Notes: generated by a model not told the origin, from the letters alone. DNA of 64,000 nt from Diaphorobacter sp. HDW4A (GCF_011305995.1 NZ_CP049910.1:5084001-5148000); one strand, 5' to 3'; numbered from the stretch's first letter, positions 1 to 8,980 are shown. Program-made: numbers and translations.

Positions 1-2246
1 GTCCCTGCGCTAGACGTGAAATCGGCAGGCTTGATGGTGTTCACGTATGCTGTCGTGCTGGCCGTCTTGCCCGTCACCATGGCGGTGATCACGCAAGACG
101 CATCTTTCGAACTGTCAGGGCGTGCAAGCACAGTGGCACCACTCAGAATCATCTTGGTGTCCTGTGGATAGGCCTGCAGCGAGCCACCTGTGCAGGTAGT
201 TGTCGCCTGTGGATCGGCTGCCAGCTCCAGACCAGGGGGCAGATTGTCCGTGAGGCTAGTGATGGTCAGCGCATTGAGGGTGCGGTTGTAGACCGTGATC
301 GTCAACTTGGAGGTCTGGCCCGCAGCAATGGAGTTGGGGCTGAACGCCTTGTTCAGATCGACGGCATCGACCGTTGCCACACTGTTGGCCGAACTCGGAT
401 TGGTGTTGGTCGTCGAGCCGCCAATGCCATTACCGACAACAGCAGTGTTGGTGGGCAACTGATTGACATAGGTCGATGTGCCCACCGTGGCGGTGGAAGG
501 CAACTGGGCCTTGAATTTCACCGTACACACACCCGGGGTCGTGTTGGTCGCGGCGGGAATCACGCCACCAGTCCCCTTCAGAACCACAGGATCGTTAGTG
601 GCCCCAGTGCCGGTACTCGCAAAGGTGAAATTGCAGGCGGTCGGATTCACCGTCGCCGAACCGGCCACATAGGTCATGCCGGCAGGCAGGCTGTCCGTGA
701 ACACGGCGTTCGTGACAGCGCCGCTGGAATAGTTGCTGATTGCTACAGTGAACTCGGTCCACTGACCTGGAGCCACCTGATTCAGGCTGACCGATTTGGC
801 TACCCGCAGCTGCGAGTAGGCAGTCAGTGTGCCCGATGCGGCGGGACTGCCGATATTTTGGTCGTTTGTCACCGCATTGGCAGGCAGGCTGTTCACATAG
901 CCCGACGCATTCTCTGCGTTGGCCGTGACCGGCACAGTCACCGTGCAGGTGCCACCATTGGCGGGAACTGTCATCCCCGAGACGGTCAACACGTTCGGGC
1001 TGGACAAGGTATCCGGCACTGCAGTGCCCGCATTGGATCCGCCGCTGCAACTGATCGCCGGAGCGGGTGTGCTCAGGATCTGAAGATTGGTGGATGGGAA
1101 GGTATCCTTGAAGCCAGCATTCGTCAGCGCTTCACCACCGTTGTTCGTGACCGTGATGGACATGGTCGATGTGGCACCCACCGGGATCGTGCCGGGGCTG
1201 AAGCCCTTGCTCACACTCACGGGCGCATTGACCGTGAGCGCGCGCTCGAATTGCGGACTTTCCAGACCACGGCCGTTCTTGATCGCCCCTGGTTCGAGTT
1301 TGTTGGTGTAAGTCTGCGTGGTATTGGTGCCAGCCAGCTCGGGCACCACCACGTCCACAGTGATCACACAGGTGCCACTCTTGCCGATGGTCCCTCCGGC
1401 CAGGGATACGCTTTGGGACCCTGCAACAGCAGTCACCGCCCCATTGGCAAAGTCGGCGCCGGAGCACACTACGCTTGCGTTGGGAACCGTTGCCACGAAC
1501 ATGCCGGAAGGCAATGCATCCGTGAAGCTGTCGAGCGGCATTGTCGCGTCAGCATTCGGATTCGTCAGCGTGATGGTCAGCGCCGTGGCGCGGCCCACAT
1601 ACGAAGGGCTTGGGCTGAACTGCTTGCTGCCCGTGGGAGCGGACAGCGGAGTCACCAGCAAAGAAGCGTTCGCAAAGGTGAGGTTGTGAGCCTCGTTGTC
1701 CACGCCATCCTTGAAGACCAGACCGGCCGTCGTATTGGTTGGCGTTGTGCTGGCCGGAATATGCGCGATCTGGTTGCCCGTCTTCAAAGACGTGACCTTG
1801 ACCGTGATCGTGCAACTGCCGGGCGTGCTGATGTCGGCCGCTGCAGACACCGTGCCCCCAGTGAGGATGACCGAAGTGCCACCGGCAGCAGTCGTCAGCG
1901 TACCGCCGCAAGTATTGGAGGTGGTCACCGGGCTCACGATCTGTATCGATGGCAACGGCTGGCCGGGATATTGCTCCGCTGCCATGGTGAGCAGCGAAGT
2001 GAGATTCACATTGGTCAGCGCAGAGGTCGTGCTGTCGTTCACGATCTCGATCGTGTAGGTCGCCACATCACCGGGATGGATCGTCGAGGTAGTCGGTGTG
2101 ACGCCATCCGCAGTGAACTTGTGGTTGACCGAAGCCGACGCCATGGCCAGCCCGGGGAGCAGCAAAACCACGCCAAGGACAGCACGGAGCGATGGCGGCC
2201 TTATTGGCACGCCCAGAAACGAACGCAATCGTCGAGATAGGTGCAT
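1..2246 (-). CDS. Secreted DUF11-type repeat protein, 3' end cut by the window edge
   Basis: An open frame runs leftward from an ATG at 2246 to the window edge without a stop (748 codons seen). The N terminus has an arginine-rich start (MHLSRRLRSF), then a hydrophobic stretch ending in ALA-type residues (GLAMASA), a plausible Sec signal peptide. The rest is a chain of roughly 120-residue units rich in Thr, Asn, Val and Gly, each with phrases such as ATYTIEIVN, TMSITVTNNG, EFTVAISNYS and a spaced Cys near GTCTVTV. This matches the DUF11/conserved-repeat family found in surface and adhesin-like proteins. An AGGA lies about 14 bases upstream of the ATG. The substrate or partner cannot be told; the C-terminal anchor lies outside the window. 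A Burkholderiales cell-surface role is inference. Confidence 0.75.
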   Translation of the reverse strand, partial: MHLSRRLRSFLGVPIRPPSLRAVLGVVLLLPGLAMASASVNHKFTADGVTPTTSTIHPGDVATYTIEIVNDSTTSALTNVNLTSLLTMAAEQYPGQPLPSIQIVSPVTTSNTCGGTLTTAAGGTSVILTGGTVSAAADISTPGSCTITVKVTSLKTGNQIAHIPASTTPTNTTAGLVFKDGVDNEAHNLTFANASLLVTPLSAPTGSKQFSPSPSYVGRATALTITLTNPNADATMPLDSFTDALPSGMFVATVPNASVVCSGADFANGAVTAVAGSQSVSLAGGTIGKSGTCVITVDVVVPELAGTNTTQTYTNKLEPGAIKNGRGLESPQFERALTVNAPVSVSKGFSPGTIPVGATSTMSITVTNNGGEALTNAGFKDTFPSTNLQILSTPAPAISCSGGSNAGTAVPDTLSSPNVLTVSGMTVPANGGTCTVTVPVTANAENASGYVNSLPANAVTNDQNIGSPAASGTLTAYSQLRVAKSVSLNQVAPGQWTEFTVAISNYSSGAVTNAVFTDSLPAGMTYVAGSATVNPTACNFTFASTGTGATNDPVVLKGTGGVIPAATNTTPGVCTVKFKAQLPSTATVGTSTYVNQLPTNTAVVGNGIGGSTTNTNPSSANSVATVDAVDLNKAFSPNSIAAGQTSKLTITVYNRTLNALTITSLTDNLPPGLELAADPQATTTCTGGSLQAYPQDTKMILSGATVLARPDSSKDASCVITAMVTGKTASTTAYVNTIKPADFTSSAG

Positions 2247-2948
2247 GGAATTTTCAAACTTCCTGCGGCGACGCCGAAGCAATCCGGCGCGGCGCCGCAA
2301 ATTGCGGAGAAGCCCAACAAGGGGCGCGCATGCAATTACGAGATTTCGTAACAACTCGTATGCATTTGTATGGATTTTATTGATTCTGCGAATAAATGAT
2401 TCTTCCTTTCGGAAAATGACATTTATTCATAATTTGAATCAGTTCTGACTCAATAAAGAACAAACTGATCCGAACACTGATTCGCAACCCGATTGACGGG
2501 AAACAGCCCATCTGGGCGCGCACAGCAAACAAGGCGTGCGCCATTCACGATGCCAATGTGAGCGGCGCAAGGATTTCCCTGTAGGCGGGAGAGGAGGGTG
2601 TCAGGCGACGGGTCGGGGGCGGCGCGTCAGCAGCCGGAGTCAGACAGCAGGAGTCACTTGATTTCTCTCAAAAGGTATCAAGAACTCGCGCTTCCATGCA
2701 TCAAATTGTACATACAAGATACAAATTGATCTTTCTGCCACAAGCAGAGTGGGATTGAAGAAGCGTTAATCCACAACCGCTTCCAAAGCTTTTGATGTGG
2801 CAACCCAAACAGAGAAACGATTTTTGTCTGCAAATGCAGAAAGTATCAGGATTTTCCGAGGACTGCTCGTCAAAACAGCATGGGTTGGATCTTCGAGAAA
2901 TGTAACTTCTCCAGAGTCAACCCCGTTTCCTGTATCGCTCAACGCGGT
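2247..2948. other. 700-bp intergenic region with AT-rich segment and inverted repeats
   Basis: No convincing gene is seen. Bases 2330-2460 are far more AT-rich than the surrounding DNA and probably carry the promoter of the leftward repeat protein. Two further inverted repeats stand out: 2701-2729 (arms TCAAATTGTA / TACAAATTGA, nine of ten pairs, 9-base spacer) and 2827-2840 (TCTGCA-AA-TGCAGA, perfect). They could be operators, but no regulator can be assigned. Confidence 0.5.
2390..2428. repeat. Stem-loop upstream of the repeat protein
   Basis: Outer arms GAATAAATG (2390-2398) and CATTTATTC (2420-2428) are perfectly complementary, and inside them TTCC (2403-2406) pairs with GGAA (2411-2414) across a TTTC loop. 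It lies about 145 bases upstream of the start of the leftward gene, in an AT-rich patch. It may be a leader hairpin or an operator; no U-tract makes it a clear terminator. Confidence 0.45.
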
Positions 2949-3701
2949 TCAGTGCATTTCGTAGGCGCGCCTGGCCAGCTCCTGCGCCAGGATCTTCGAC
3001 GGATCGATCAGCATCGCGCTCTGGGCGGCCCTTGCCTGCGGAAGCGCCAGTGGGATTTCGGTGCAACCCATGACGACTGGCACCTGTCCATGGCGTGCGA
3101 GCAGTGGCACAAGCACCTCGCCAAAGCGACGGGAAGCAAAATCGATGTCACCGCGCTTCACGCCTTCGTAGATGCCTTGCATGAGCAGCGCCACGCCCTC
3201 TTCGTCGGGAACCAGCGGCGCGATGCCATAAGCGCGCAGCGTCTGGTCGTAGAGCCCCGTGCGATAGGTTCCCTCTGTCGCCAGCAGGATCGCCTTCTGC
3301 GCACCTTGCTGCTGCAGATGGCGCGCAGTTTCCTCGGCGATGTGCAGGATGGAGAGTTGCGGGAACAGCGCCTGCATCTGCCCATGCCAGACATGGGCGG
3401 TGTTGCAGGCCACGGCCACGCTGCGCACGCCGAGCGCGGCCAGACGGCCGACACCCTGCAACAGATGCGGTGCGGGGTCCTGCACATCGGCCCGCGACTG
3501 CTGGATGGCGATGGTCCGATCCGGGATCGGCATCTGCACCAGCCAGTGCTCGGGGAACGACTGGTCGCGCACCTCTTCACCGTGGCTTTGCAGATAGCTG
3601 GTGCAGGCCTCGACGAACAGGCGCACGAAGTCGGCGCCGGCAGCTGGTCCCATGCCGCCCAGGATTCCAACGGATTGCGGCGGGGCCAGCATGGAGAACA
3701 C
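2949..3701 (-). CDS. Aspartate/glutamate racemase family protein
   Basis: A 250-residue protein of the Asp/Glu racemase superfamily, which interconverts L and D amino acids without a cofactor by two cysteines. The N terminus has the family phrase VGILGGMGPAAG. The two expected catalytic cysteines are present, in VACNTAH (central) and in MGCTEIPLAL (C-terminal third). Length is normal for the aspartate racemase/YgeA branch. It follows an amino-acid binding protein gene by 31 bases on the same strand, opposite a D-amino acid dehydrogenase, so a role in D-amino acid turnover is likely. The substrate is not fixed by sequence; broad-specificity racemase or a hydantoin racemase-like enzyme are alternatives. 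Confidence 0.82.
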   Translation of the reverse strand: MFSMLAPPQSVGILGGMGPAAGADFVRLFVEACTSYLQSHGEEVRDQSFPEHWLVQMPIPDRTIAIQQSRADVQDPAPHLLQGVGRLAALGVRSVAVACNTAHVWHGQMQALFPQLSILHIAEETARHLQQQGAQKAILLATEGTYRTGLYDQTLRAYGIAPLVPDEEGVALLMQGIYEGVKRGDIDFASRRFGEVLVPLLARHGQVPVVMGCTEIPLALPQARAAQSAMLIDPSKILAQELARRAYEMH

Positions 3702-3732
3702 TCTTCGGGTTGCGGTGAAAAAAGGGACCGGA

Positions 3733-4614
3733 TCAGTTCGCGGGCTTGTCGCTCAGCTCGACCAGATTCTTTTTCAAGTCGTCGCTCATGCCCATATTCA
3801 GCGGCGTGTTGGTCGGAGGAATTGGCTGCATGAACCACTTGTCGTAGAGCTTGGTGAACGCGCCCGACTTCATCATGCCGCCGATCACGCCGTCGACGAG
3901 CTTCTTGAACTCGGGATCGTTCTTGCGCACCATGCAGGCATAGGGCTCGACCTGCAGCGCATCGGCCACGACCTCATAGTCGCCGGGATTCTTGGCGTTG
4001 GCCATCAGGCCGAACAACAGTACATCGTCCATGCCGAACGCGACCGCGCGGTCCTGCTGCACTTGCAGGAAGCCATCAACATGGTCCTTGGGCATGATGA
4101 TGTTGAGGTCCAGCCCCTTGTCAGCGCTGTACTTGCGCATCACCTGCAGGTTGGTGGTGCCGGAGGTGATCGCCACGGTCTTGCCCTTGAGGTCCGCGTA
4201 GTTCTTCACGCCCGAAGTCTTCTTCACCAGCAGACGGGTGCCGGTGTAGAAGTGGTTGATGGTGAAGTCCACTTCCTTGCCGCGCACCGAGTTGTTGGTA
4301 GTGGAGCCGCACTCCAGATCGACCGTGCCGTTGGACAATAGCGGAATGCGGTTCTGCGAGGTCACTGCCTGCCACTTCACCTCGAGATTCGGCTTGCCCA
4401 CGGCCTTCTTGACCGCGTCGGCAATGGCCTCGGACATTTCCACCGTCATGCCCACGCGCTTGCCGGCATCGAGATAGCTGAAGGGCACCGACGACTCGCG
4501 ATACGCGAGCGTGATGTAGCCGTTTTCTCGCACCTTGGCCAAGGTGTCCGCATGGGCCGTGACAAGACAGCCCATGCCCAGCGCCGCGCAAAGCAATGTG
4601 GAACGAAATTTCAT
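3733..4614 (-). CDS. Amino-acid ABC transporter periplasmic binding protein
   Basis: A 293-residue type-II periplasmic binding protein. I start it at MKFRSTLLCA because this ATG has GGGAG six bases upstream and is followed at once by a signal peptide cleaved near AHA-DTLAK; the frame is open further upstream but without family sequence. The mature part has the typical opening TLAKVRENGYITLAYRESSVPFSYLD in split form (VRENGYITLAYRE, then PFSYLD), then DLECGSTTN and the GTTNLQVMRKY loop, as in the glutamate/aspartate-type GltI family. No permease or ATPase gene is next to it, so it must use components encoded elsewhere. It is transcribed with the downstream racemase. Confidence 0.85.
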   Translation of the reverse strand: MKFRSTLLCAALGMGCLVTAHADTLAKVRENGYITLAYRESSVPFSYLDAGKRVGMTVEMSEAIADAVKKAVGKPNLEVKWQAVTSQNRIPLLSNGTVDLECGSTTNNSVRGKEVDFTINHFYTGTRLLVKKTSGVKNYADLKGKTVAITSGTTNLQVMRKYSADKGLDLNIIMPKDHVDGFLQVQQDRAVAFGMDDVLLFGLMANAKNPGDYEVVADALQVEPYACMVRKNDPEFKKLVDGVIGGMMKSGAFTKLYDKWFMQPIPPTNTPLNMGMSDDLKKNLVELSDKPAN

Positions 4615-4681
4615 GCCGACTCCCAATATCAAAAGTGTTGAAGTGATCGTCAGTTTATGGACTGACGCGCCGCTTGTGGGA

Positions 4682-4843
4682 TGCAAATTGCACGCCAGTC
4701 CATGCCCTGTGTTTATGACCTCAAGGGTTATCACCAAGGCTGTGCGATGCATGCAGCCACTTGGTGCAATCCGCACCTTTTGTGGGCGACAAAGCTACGG
4801 GTAAACCACGCCGCCCATAACCTTGGTGCATACCCTATATGCA
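4682..4843. promoter_or_regulatory. Three palindromes in the divergent promoter region
   Basis: Between the leftward binding-protein gene and the rightward dehydrogenase gene lie three inverted repeats: 4682-4692 (TGCA-AAT-TGCA), 4763-4777 (GGTGC-AATCC-GCACC) and 4827-4843 (TGCATA-CCCTA-TATGCA). The last ends 47 bases before the dehydrogenase ATG and fits the size of a LysR or GntR operator. The LysR gene at 6834-7742 is a candidate regulator; that link is inference. Confidence 0.5.
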
Positions 4844-4890
4844 AATCGCCATGCGACGCGGAAAGGCGGTGGAACTACAGTCATCCCGTC

Positions 4891-6126
4891 ATGAAAACAG
4901 AGCAATCCAAGCACATCTGCGTCGTCGGCGCGGGCATCGTCGGCCTCGCGAGCGCCTATGTTCTGCAACAGGCGGGACACCGCATCACCGTGGTGGACCG
5001 CGCCGCGCAGCCGGCGGCCGGCGCGAGCGGCGGCAACGGCGCGCAGCTGAGCTATTCGTACGTGCAGCCACTGGCCGATCCGGGCATCTGGAAGATGCTG
5101 CCCAAGCTGCTGCTCGAAAAGGATTCGCCGCTCACGTTCCGCCCGCAGATCGATCCACGGCAATGGTCCTGGGGACTGCAGTTTCTGGGGGCATGCAACG
5201 CGCAGACATCAGCACGGAGTACGCGCGAGCTTCTCACGTTGGCCGCTGCAAGCCGCAAGGCGTTCGAAGCCATGCAAGAGCGAGAAGCGCTGGAATGCGA
5301 CTTTCACACCCCCGGCAAGCTGGTGCTCTTTGCCACGCAAGAGGGTCTGGATGGCGCTGCACAACAGGTGCAGCTGCAATCGACAATGGGCGGAGCGCTG
5401 CAGCGCATCGTCGATGCCGCTGAAGTGGCACGACTTGAACCGGCGCTGGCGGCCTACGCGCCGCGCATGGTTGGAGCCGTCCACACGCCCAGCGAAAGTG
5501 CCGTGGATTGCCGCAAGCTGTGCGAGCAACTCGCGCAGCGCCTGCAGGAGCGCGGCGTGCAGTTCCAGTACGGCACCGAGGTTCAGTCTTTTGACGTACA
5601 GGGGGGCCACATCGCCGCGCTGAACAGTTCACGCGGCAGGATCCCCGCCGATCATTTCGTGCTGGCCAGCGGTTGGCAAAGTGCAGAACAGGCACGCCAA
5701 CTGGGGGCGAGCATTCCCGTCTATCCCCTCAAGGGCTACAGCATCACGCTGGATGCGGCCGCCACCCCGGATGCCGCACCGCAGATCAGCGTGACTGACA
5801 CCACACGCAAGGTCGTTTTCGCACGCACCGGCGAGCGTCTGCGTGTCGCGGGCATGGTGGAAATCGTGGGACGCGACACGCGCCTGAATCTCGCACGCAT
5901 CGAAAGCCTCAAACGCTCTACACGCGAAGTGTTTCCGCAGTTGCCCATCGACGGCGATATACGGCCATGGACAGGCATGCGCCCTGCCACCCCGGCGGGT
6001 CTACCGATCACCGGGCGACTAAAAGGAGCGCCACGCAACCTGTGGCTGCAGACAGGCCACGGCGCACTGGGCCTGACGCTGGCGTTTGGATCGGCCACGC
6101 ATCTGGCCAAAATGCTGGAGTCCTGA
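4891..6126 (+). CDS. dadA: D-amino acid dehydrogenase (FAD-dependent)
   Basis: A 411-residue DadA-type flavoprotein that oxidises D-amino acids to keto acids and passes electrons to the respiratory chain at the inner membrane. It opens with the FAD-binding beta-alpha-beta motif (VVGAGIVGLASAYVLQQAG, residues about 10-28) and the family phrase GASGGNGAQLSYSYV; near the C terminus are DIRPWTGMRPATPAGLPITG and the closing ALGLTLAFGSATHLA. I chose the ATG at 4891 because family homology begins there; earlier in-frame codons read through the promoter region. Divergent from a binding protein and racemase, it likely completes a pathway: uptake, racemisation, oxidation. Regulation may act at the palindromes just upstream. 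Confidence 0.9.
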   Translation: MKTEQSKHICVVGAGIVGLASAYVLQQAGHRITVVDRAAQPAAGASGGNGAQLSYSYVQPLADPGIWKMLPKLLLEKDSPLTFRPQIDPRQWSWGLQFLGACNAQTSARSTRELLTLAAASRKAFEAMQEREALECDFHTPGKLVLFATQEGLDGAAQQVQLQSTMGGALQRIVDAAEVARLEPALAAYAPRMVGAVHTPSESAVDCRKLCEQLAQRLQERGVQFQYGTEVQSFDVQGGHIAALNSSRGRIPADHFVLASGWQSAEQARQLGASIPVYPLKGYSITLDAAATPDAAPQISVTDTTRKVVFARTGERLRVAGMVEIVGRDTRLNLARIESLKRSTREVFPQLPIDGDIRPWTGMRPATPAGLPITGRLKGAPRNLWLQTGHGALGLTLAFGSATHLAKMLES

Positions 6127-6144
6127 GAAGAAAAACCCTCTGCG

Positions 6145-6768
6145 TCACTTCGGGACAAAGCCGAAGTTGACGAATGCGGTATTGGCCGTCACTGGCACCA
6201 GAATAAGCCAGACCTCGCCCTGATTGATGTTCCACGTTGCACTCGCAGCCATCCCCATGGATTCGTTGATGAACTTCTTGTCGGCTGGCGCTCCATAGCT
6301 GCGTTGAAAAGTCTCTGCGAGCTTGTCGAACGTCTTCATGCTCAATTCATTGCTGTGGTTCATCGACCCGGAAAAATTGACCCGATGAAATCTGTCGTTC
6401 AAAAAGAAAAACCGGGCATCAAAATCCTGCCCGCCAGCGGAGATGCGCTTCACCCAAAGCAATGACCGCGCCCCATTTTTGAGTTTGTCGTCGTCGCCGA
6501 GCTTGGCTTGCGGCACCGCCTTCAGCACCTCGTCCACCGTCAAGCCACGTGTGAGCGTTGTCCACAGTGGCGGTTGATCAGTGGCCGCTGAAACCAGCTT
6601 GCTCGAGCCGCTCGCAGCTGCGCATGGATGCTGCTGGAACTCGACTTTCCCCGCCACTTCACAGCGATAGACCTGCGCCTGCACGGCCAACGGCAGGGCC
6701 ACGCCCAACATCAAGACAGTGCGCACCACGGCGCGTTGGGTACACAGGCTCTGGACGAAACGAAGCAT
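6145..6768 (-). CDS. Exported DUF4124-like hypothetical protein
   Basis: A 207-residue protein with a basic start, a hydrophobic segment (TVLMLGVALPLAVQA) and a likely cleavage after VQAQ, so exported. Residues just after the signal (VYRCEVAGKVEFQQHPC) resemble the DUF4124 domain, a short Cys-containing N-terminal module of periplasmic proteins in beta- and gammaproteobacteria. The remainder (residues about 60-207) contains a conserved-looking segment around VDEVLKAVPQAKLGDDDKL and has no function I can name. It converges with dadA, whose stop is 18 bases away. Confidence 0.65.
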   Translation of the reverse strand: MLRFVQSLCTQRAVVRTVLMLGVALPLAVQAQVYRCEVAGKVEFQQHPCAAASGSSKLVSAATDQPPLWTTLTRGLTVDEVLKAVPQAKLGDDDKLKNGARSLLWVKRISAGGQDFDARFFFLNDRFHRVNFSGSMNHSNELSMKTFDKLAETFQRSYGAPADKKFINESMGMAASATWNINQGEVWLILVPVTANTAFVNFGFVPK

Positions 6769-6833
6769 GGTGGAGATGGATTGGGTGGTTGGTCATTGAA
6801 TGTAACTCAATGTTCGTCCCATCCCCTCCTCAC

Positions 6834-7742
6834 TCAACCAGTGCTCAACGTCACCTTGAGCGCCCGGCGCATTTCCTGCGTCATCGCCCGTGCGAGCACC
6901 GAGCCCGGCCTTTGCGCAAGATGCAGCGCGTTCACGCCGACGGTGATGTGCGGCAGCAGCGGCACGACATGTACCTTGGCAAGATCTGCAGCCGCTGCGG
7001 TGCAACCATCGACAATCGCCGCTCCAAGGCCGTATTCCGCCATCGACAGCGCCGCGTGATACGTCTGCACCGTGACCACCGGAGACAGCCCCACGCCATG
7101 CTCGCGGCAGGCCTGCTGAATGCGCACGCCGAGCGGATCCTTGCCGTCGAGCGCAACTAGCGGCACATTCGCCAGATCTGCCAGCTCCACCCCCTCGGGC
7201 CGCATACGGTTCGACGCCATCAGACCCTTGGGTACGACGCATTGCATGTCGACCTCGGCCAACGTCTCGTGCTCAAGCGCTGCCTGGCGCACCGAGCTGA
7301 TTACGAAGCCCACATCGGCCTCCTGCAGCAGCAGGCCAGACACCACCTGCGGCGTATGCAGCGCCTGCACATGGACCTGCACCTCTGGATATTTCGCGCG
7401 AAAGCCCGCCACCGCGCGCGGCAGCACGTCGCGGCTGAGCGCGAACACCGTCAGCACGGTAAGCCGATCCGCCGCCTGCCCATGGCGCAGATTGGCGGCC
7501 AGGCGCTGAACTTCGTCGAGCTGCTCGAACAGTTTTTCGATATGCGGGAACAGCGCCAGCGCCTCGTTGGTGGGCGTGAGCCGTCCGCGCGCTCGCTGGA
7601 ACAGCGCAAACCCGAGCTGCAGTTCGGCATGCTGCAGCGTGCGGCTGACGGCCGGCTGCGTCACGTTGATGAGGCGCGCGGCCGCGCTCACGCTGCCGGT
7701 CTGCATGATCGCGTTGAAGACCTCGATGTGCCGCAGTCGCAT
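6834..7742 (-). CDS. LysR-family transcriptional regulator
   Basis: A 302-residue LysR-type regulator. The N-terminal winged helix is clear (RHIEVFNAIMQTGSVSAAARLINVTQPAVSRTLQHAE), followed by a periplasmic-binding-like effector domain with VHVQALHTPQVVSGLLLQEADVGFV. Start at 7742 gives the standard MRLRHIEVF opening. It lies on the strand of the binding-protein/racemase operon, 2.2 kb upstream of it, and could control the D-amino acid genes; an alternative is a target elsewhere. It is followed by the DUF4124 gene after 65 bases. Confidence 0.85.
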   Translation of the reverse strand: MRLRHIEVFNAIMQTGSVSAAARLINVTQPAVSRTLQHAELQLGFALFQRARGRLTPTNEALALFPHIEKLFEQLDEVQRLAANLRHGQAADRLTVLTVFALSRDVLPRAVAGFRAKYPEVQVHVQALHTPQVVSGLLLQEADVGFVISSVRQAALEHETLAEVDMQCVVPKGLMASNRMRPEGVELADLANVPLVALDGKDPLGVRIQQACREHGVGLSPVVTVQTYHAALSMAEYGLGAAIVDGCTAAAADLAKVHVVPLLPHITVGVNALHLAQRPGSVLARAMTQEMRRALKVTLSTG

Positions 7743-7778
7743 GGTTGTCAGTCCCGCGTTTCAGTCGTGCAAGCGATG

Positions 7779-8348
7779 TCACTCGTCCTGCGCAGCGCGC
7801 GCGAGACGTTCGCTTTTCCAGTACACATCGTCGCCACCGTCCACGCGGTTGAGCACACGGGCCAGCACGAACAGCAGATCGGACAGGCGGTTCAGATACT
7901 GGCGCGGCGCGGAGCGCATCTTCTCGCTGTCCTGCAGCGCCACGACGGCACGTTCCGCGCGGCGCGCCACGGTGCGGCAGACATGGGCCTGCGACGCGGC
8001 GCGCGTGCCTGCGGGCAGGATGAATTCCTGCAGGCGCGGCAGCTGCGCGTTGTAGAGCGCGAGCGCGTTGTCGAGCTGCAGCAGGCCATCGTCCTTGAGC
8101 AGCTCGTAACCAGGAATCGACAGCTCACCGCCGAGATTGAAGAGCTGGTGCTGCACATCGCCCAGCAGATCACGCACGTCGGCAGGCAGGTCTTCGCAGA
8201 GCAGCAGGCCGATGTGCGAATTGAGTTCGTCCACATCCCCCATGGCGTGCGGGCGGCCGCTGTTCTTCGAGACGCGGGTGTTGTCCCCCAGCCCTGTGGT
8301 GCCATCGTCGCCGGTGCGCGTCGCAATCTGTGTCAAACGGTTACCCAT
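7779..8348 (-). CDS. ATP:cob(I)alamin adenosyltransferase, PduO type
   Basis: A 189-residue PduO-type corrinoid adenosyltransferase, which makes adenosylcobalamin from cob(I)alamin and ATP in the cytoplasm. The N terminus carries the ATP-binding signature TRTGDDGTTGLGDNTRVSK (residues about 10-28), then DELNSHIGLLL, and the helical core has the conserved CRTVARRAERAVVAL and YLNRLSDLLFVLAR. Length is normal for stand-alone PduO. It sits 36 bases upstream of the LysR gene on the same strand; no other cobalamin gene is adjacent. Product made may serve a methylmalonyl-CoA mutase or ribonucleotide reductase elsewhere. Confidence 0.9.
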   Translation of the reverse strand: MGNRLTQIATRTGDDGTTGLGDNTRVSKNSGRPHAMGDVDELNSHIGLLLCEDLPADVRDLLGDVQHQLFNLGGELSIPGYELLKDDGLLQLDNALALYNAQLPRLQEFILPAGTRAASQAHVCRTVARRAERAVVALQDSEKMRSAPRQYLNRLSDLLFVLARVLNRVDGGDDVYWKSERLARAAQDE

Positions 8349-8506
8349 GGGATGTTTTCTCCTAGTTGTCTACGCAAGTTCTCCATTGTGCTTTACATCA
8401 AGGACCCAAATGAGGAGGCGAGCAACAGCGGGCAAAAGTGCTGGATCGAGCGCGGATGTTGCGGTGCAATAGAGCCCAGTTCAACAACCTTTTGGAGTCC
8501 CAGACC

Positions 8507-8851
8507 ATGAATCAGTCGAAGCAACGCCGCATGCCGAACGCCTGGTTTGACGCCCGAAGTGTCATGCTTTTTGCAGCCCTCAGCGTCGGAGGCGCGGCGG
8601 TACAGGCTCAGAACGTTTCTGCGCAGACCACGCGCCCCGCACAGTCACGGGTGCAGCCTCAGGAAGTGGTCGGCGGCGGAACGTCCTCGACCAGCGCTAC
8701 ACGGCGCGCCTCCACGCCCTCCTCATCGCTCCAAACCGCGTCTCCCGCCGCGAGCACCAAGTCTTCGCAAGCACTGACAGAGCTCCAGCAGCAGCGCAAG
8801 GTGAACCGAGGTTCAGCCGCCAGCAAACAGCGCTCCGGCACCATACGGTGA
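8507..8851 (+). CDS. Small Ser/Thr/Ala-rich exported protein, unknown function
   Basis: A 114-residue frame starting at MNQSKQRRMP, with GGAG ten bases before the ATG and a signal-like segment (SVMLFAALSVGGAAVQAQ). The mature part is low complexity, rich in Ser, Thr, Ala and Gln, ending in basic residues. A strong terminator follows 86 bases after the stop, which supports it as a real transcript. I do not recognise a family. It is divergent from the adenosyltransferase gene. Confidence 0.5.
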   Translation: MNQSKQRRMPNAWFDARSVMLFAALSVGGAAVQAQNVSAQTTRPAQSRVQPQEVVGGGTSSTSATRRASTPSSSLQTASPAASTKSSQALTELQQQRKVNRGSAASKQRSGTIR

Positions 8852-8936
8852 TCCAGCCACCCGCGCAGTGACGCGGGCCACCCCGTCCCCTCCGGCGGCA
8901 GAAGACAGGTAGAGTGGTTCGTTCTGTCGTCCGGAT

Positions 8937-8980
8937 AAAAACCCGTTCGCGCTGTACTCCAGGGCTCGAACGGGTTTTTT
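8937..8980 (+). terminator. Intrinsic terminator, probably bidirectional
   Basis: Arms AAAAACCCGTTCG (8937-8949) and CGAACGGGTTTTT (8967-8979) are perfectly complementary over 13 pairs, with a T-run at the 3' end and an A-run at the 5' end. It ends the small exported-protein transcript, and separates it from the downstream dehydrogenase. Confidence 0.85.

Noticed and set aside
858..2240. 460-codon frame on the + strand opposite the DUF11 protein
   Set aside because: The leftward frame has a signal peptide and regular repeats; this one is an Arg/His-rich shadow.
8859..8876. CCCGCG/CGCGGG hairpin after the small exported gene
   Set aside because: Short stem without a T-run; the perfect 13-pair terminator 60 bases downstream is the better candidate.
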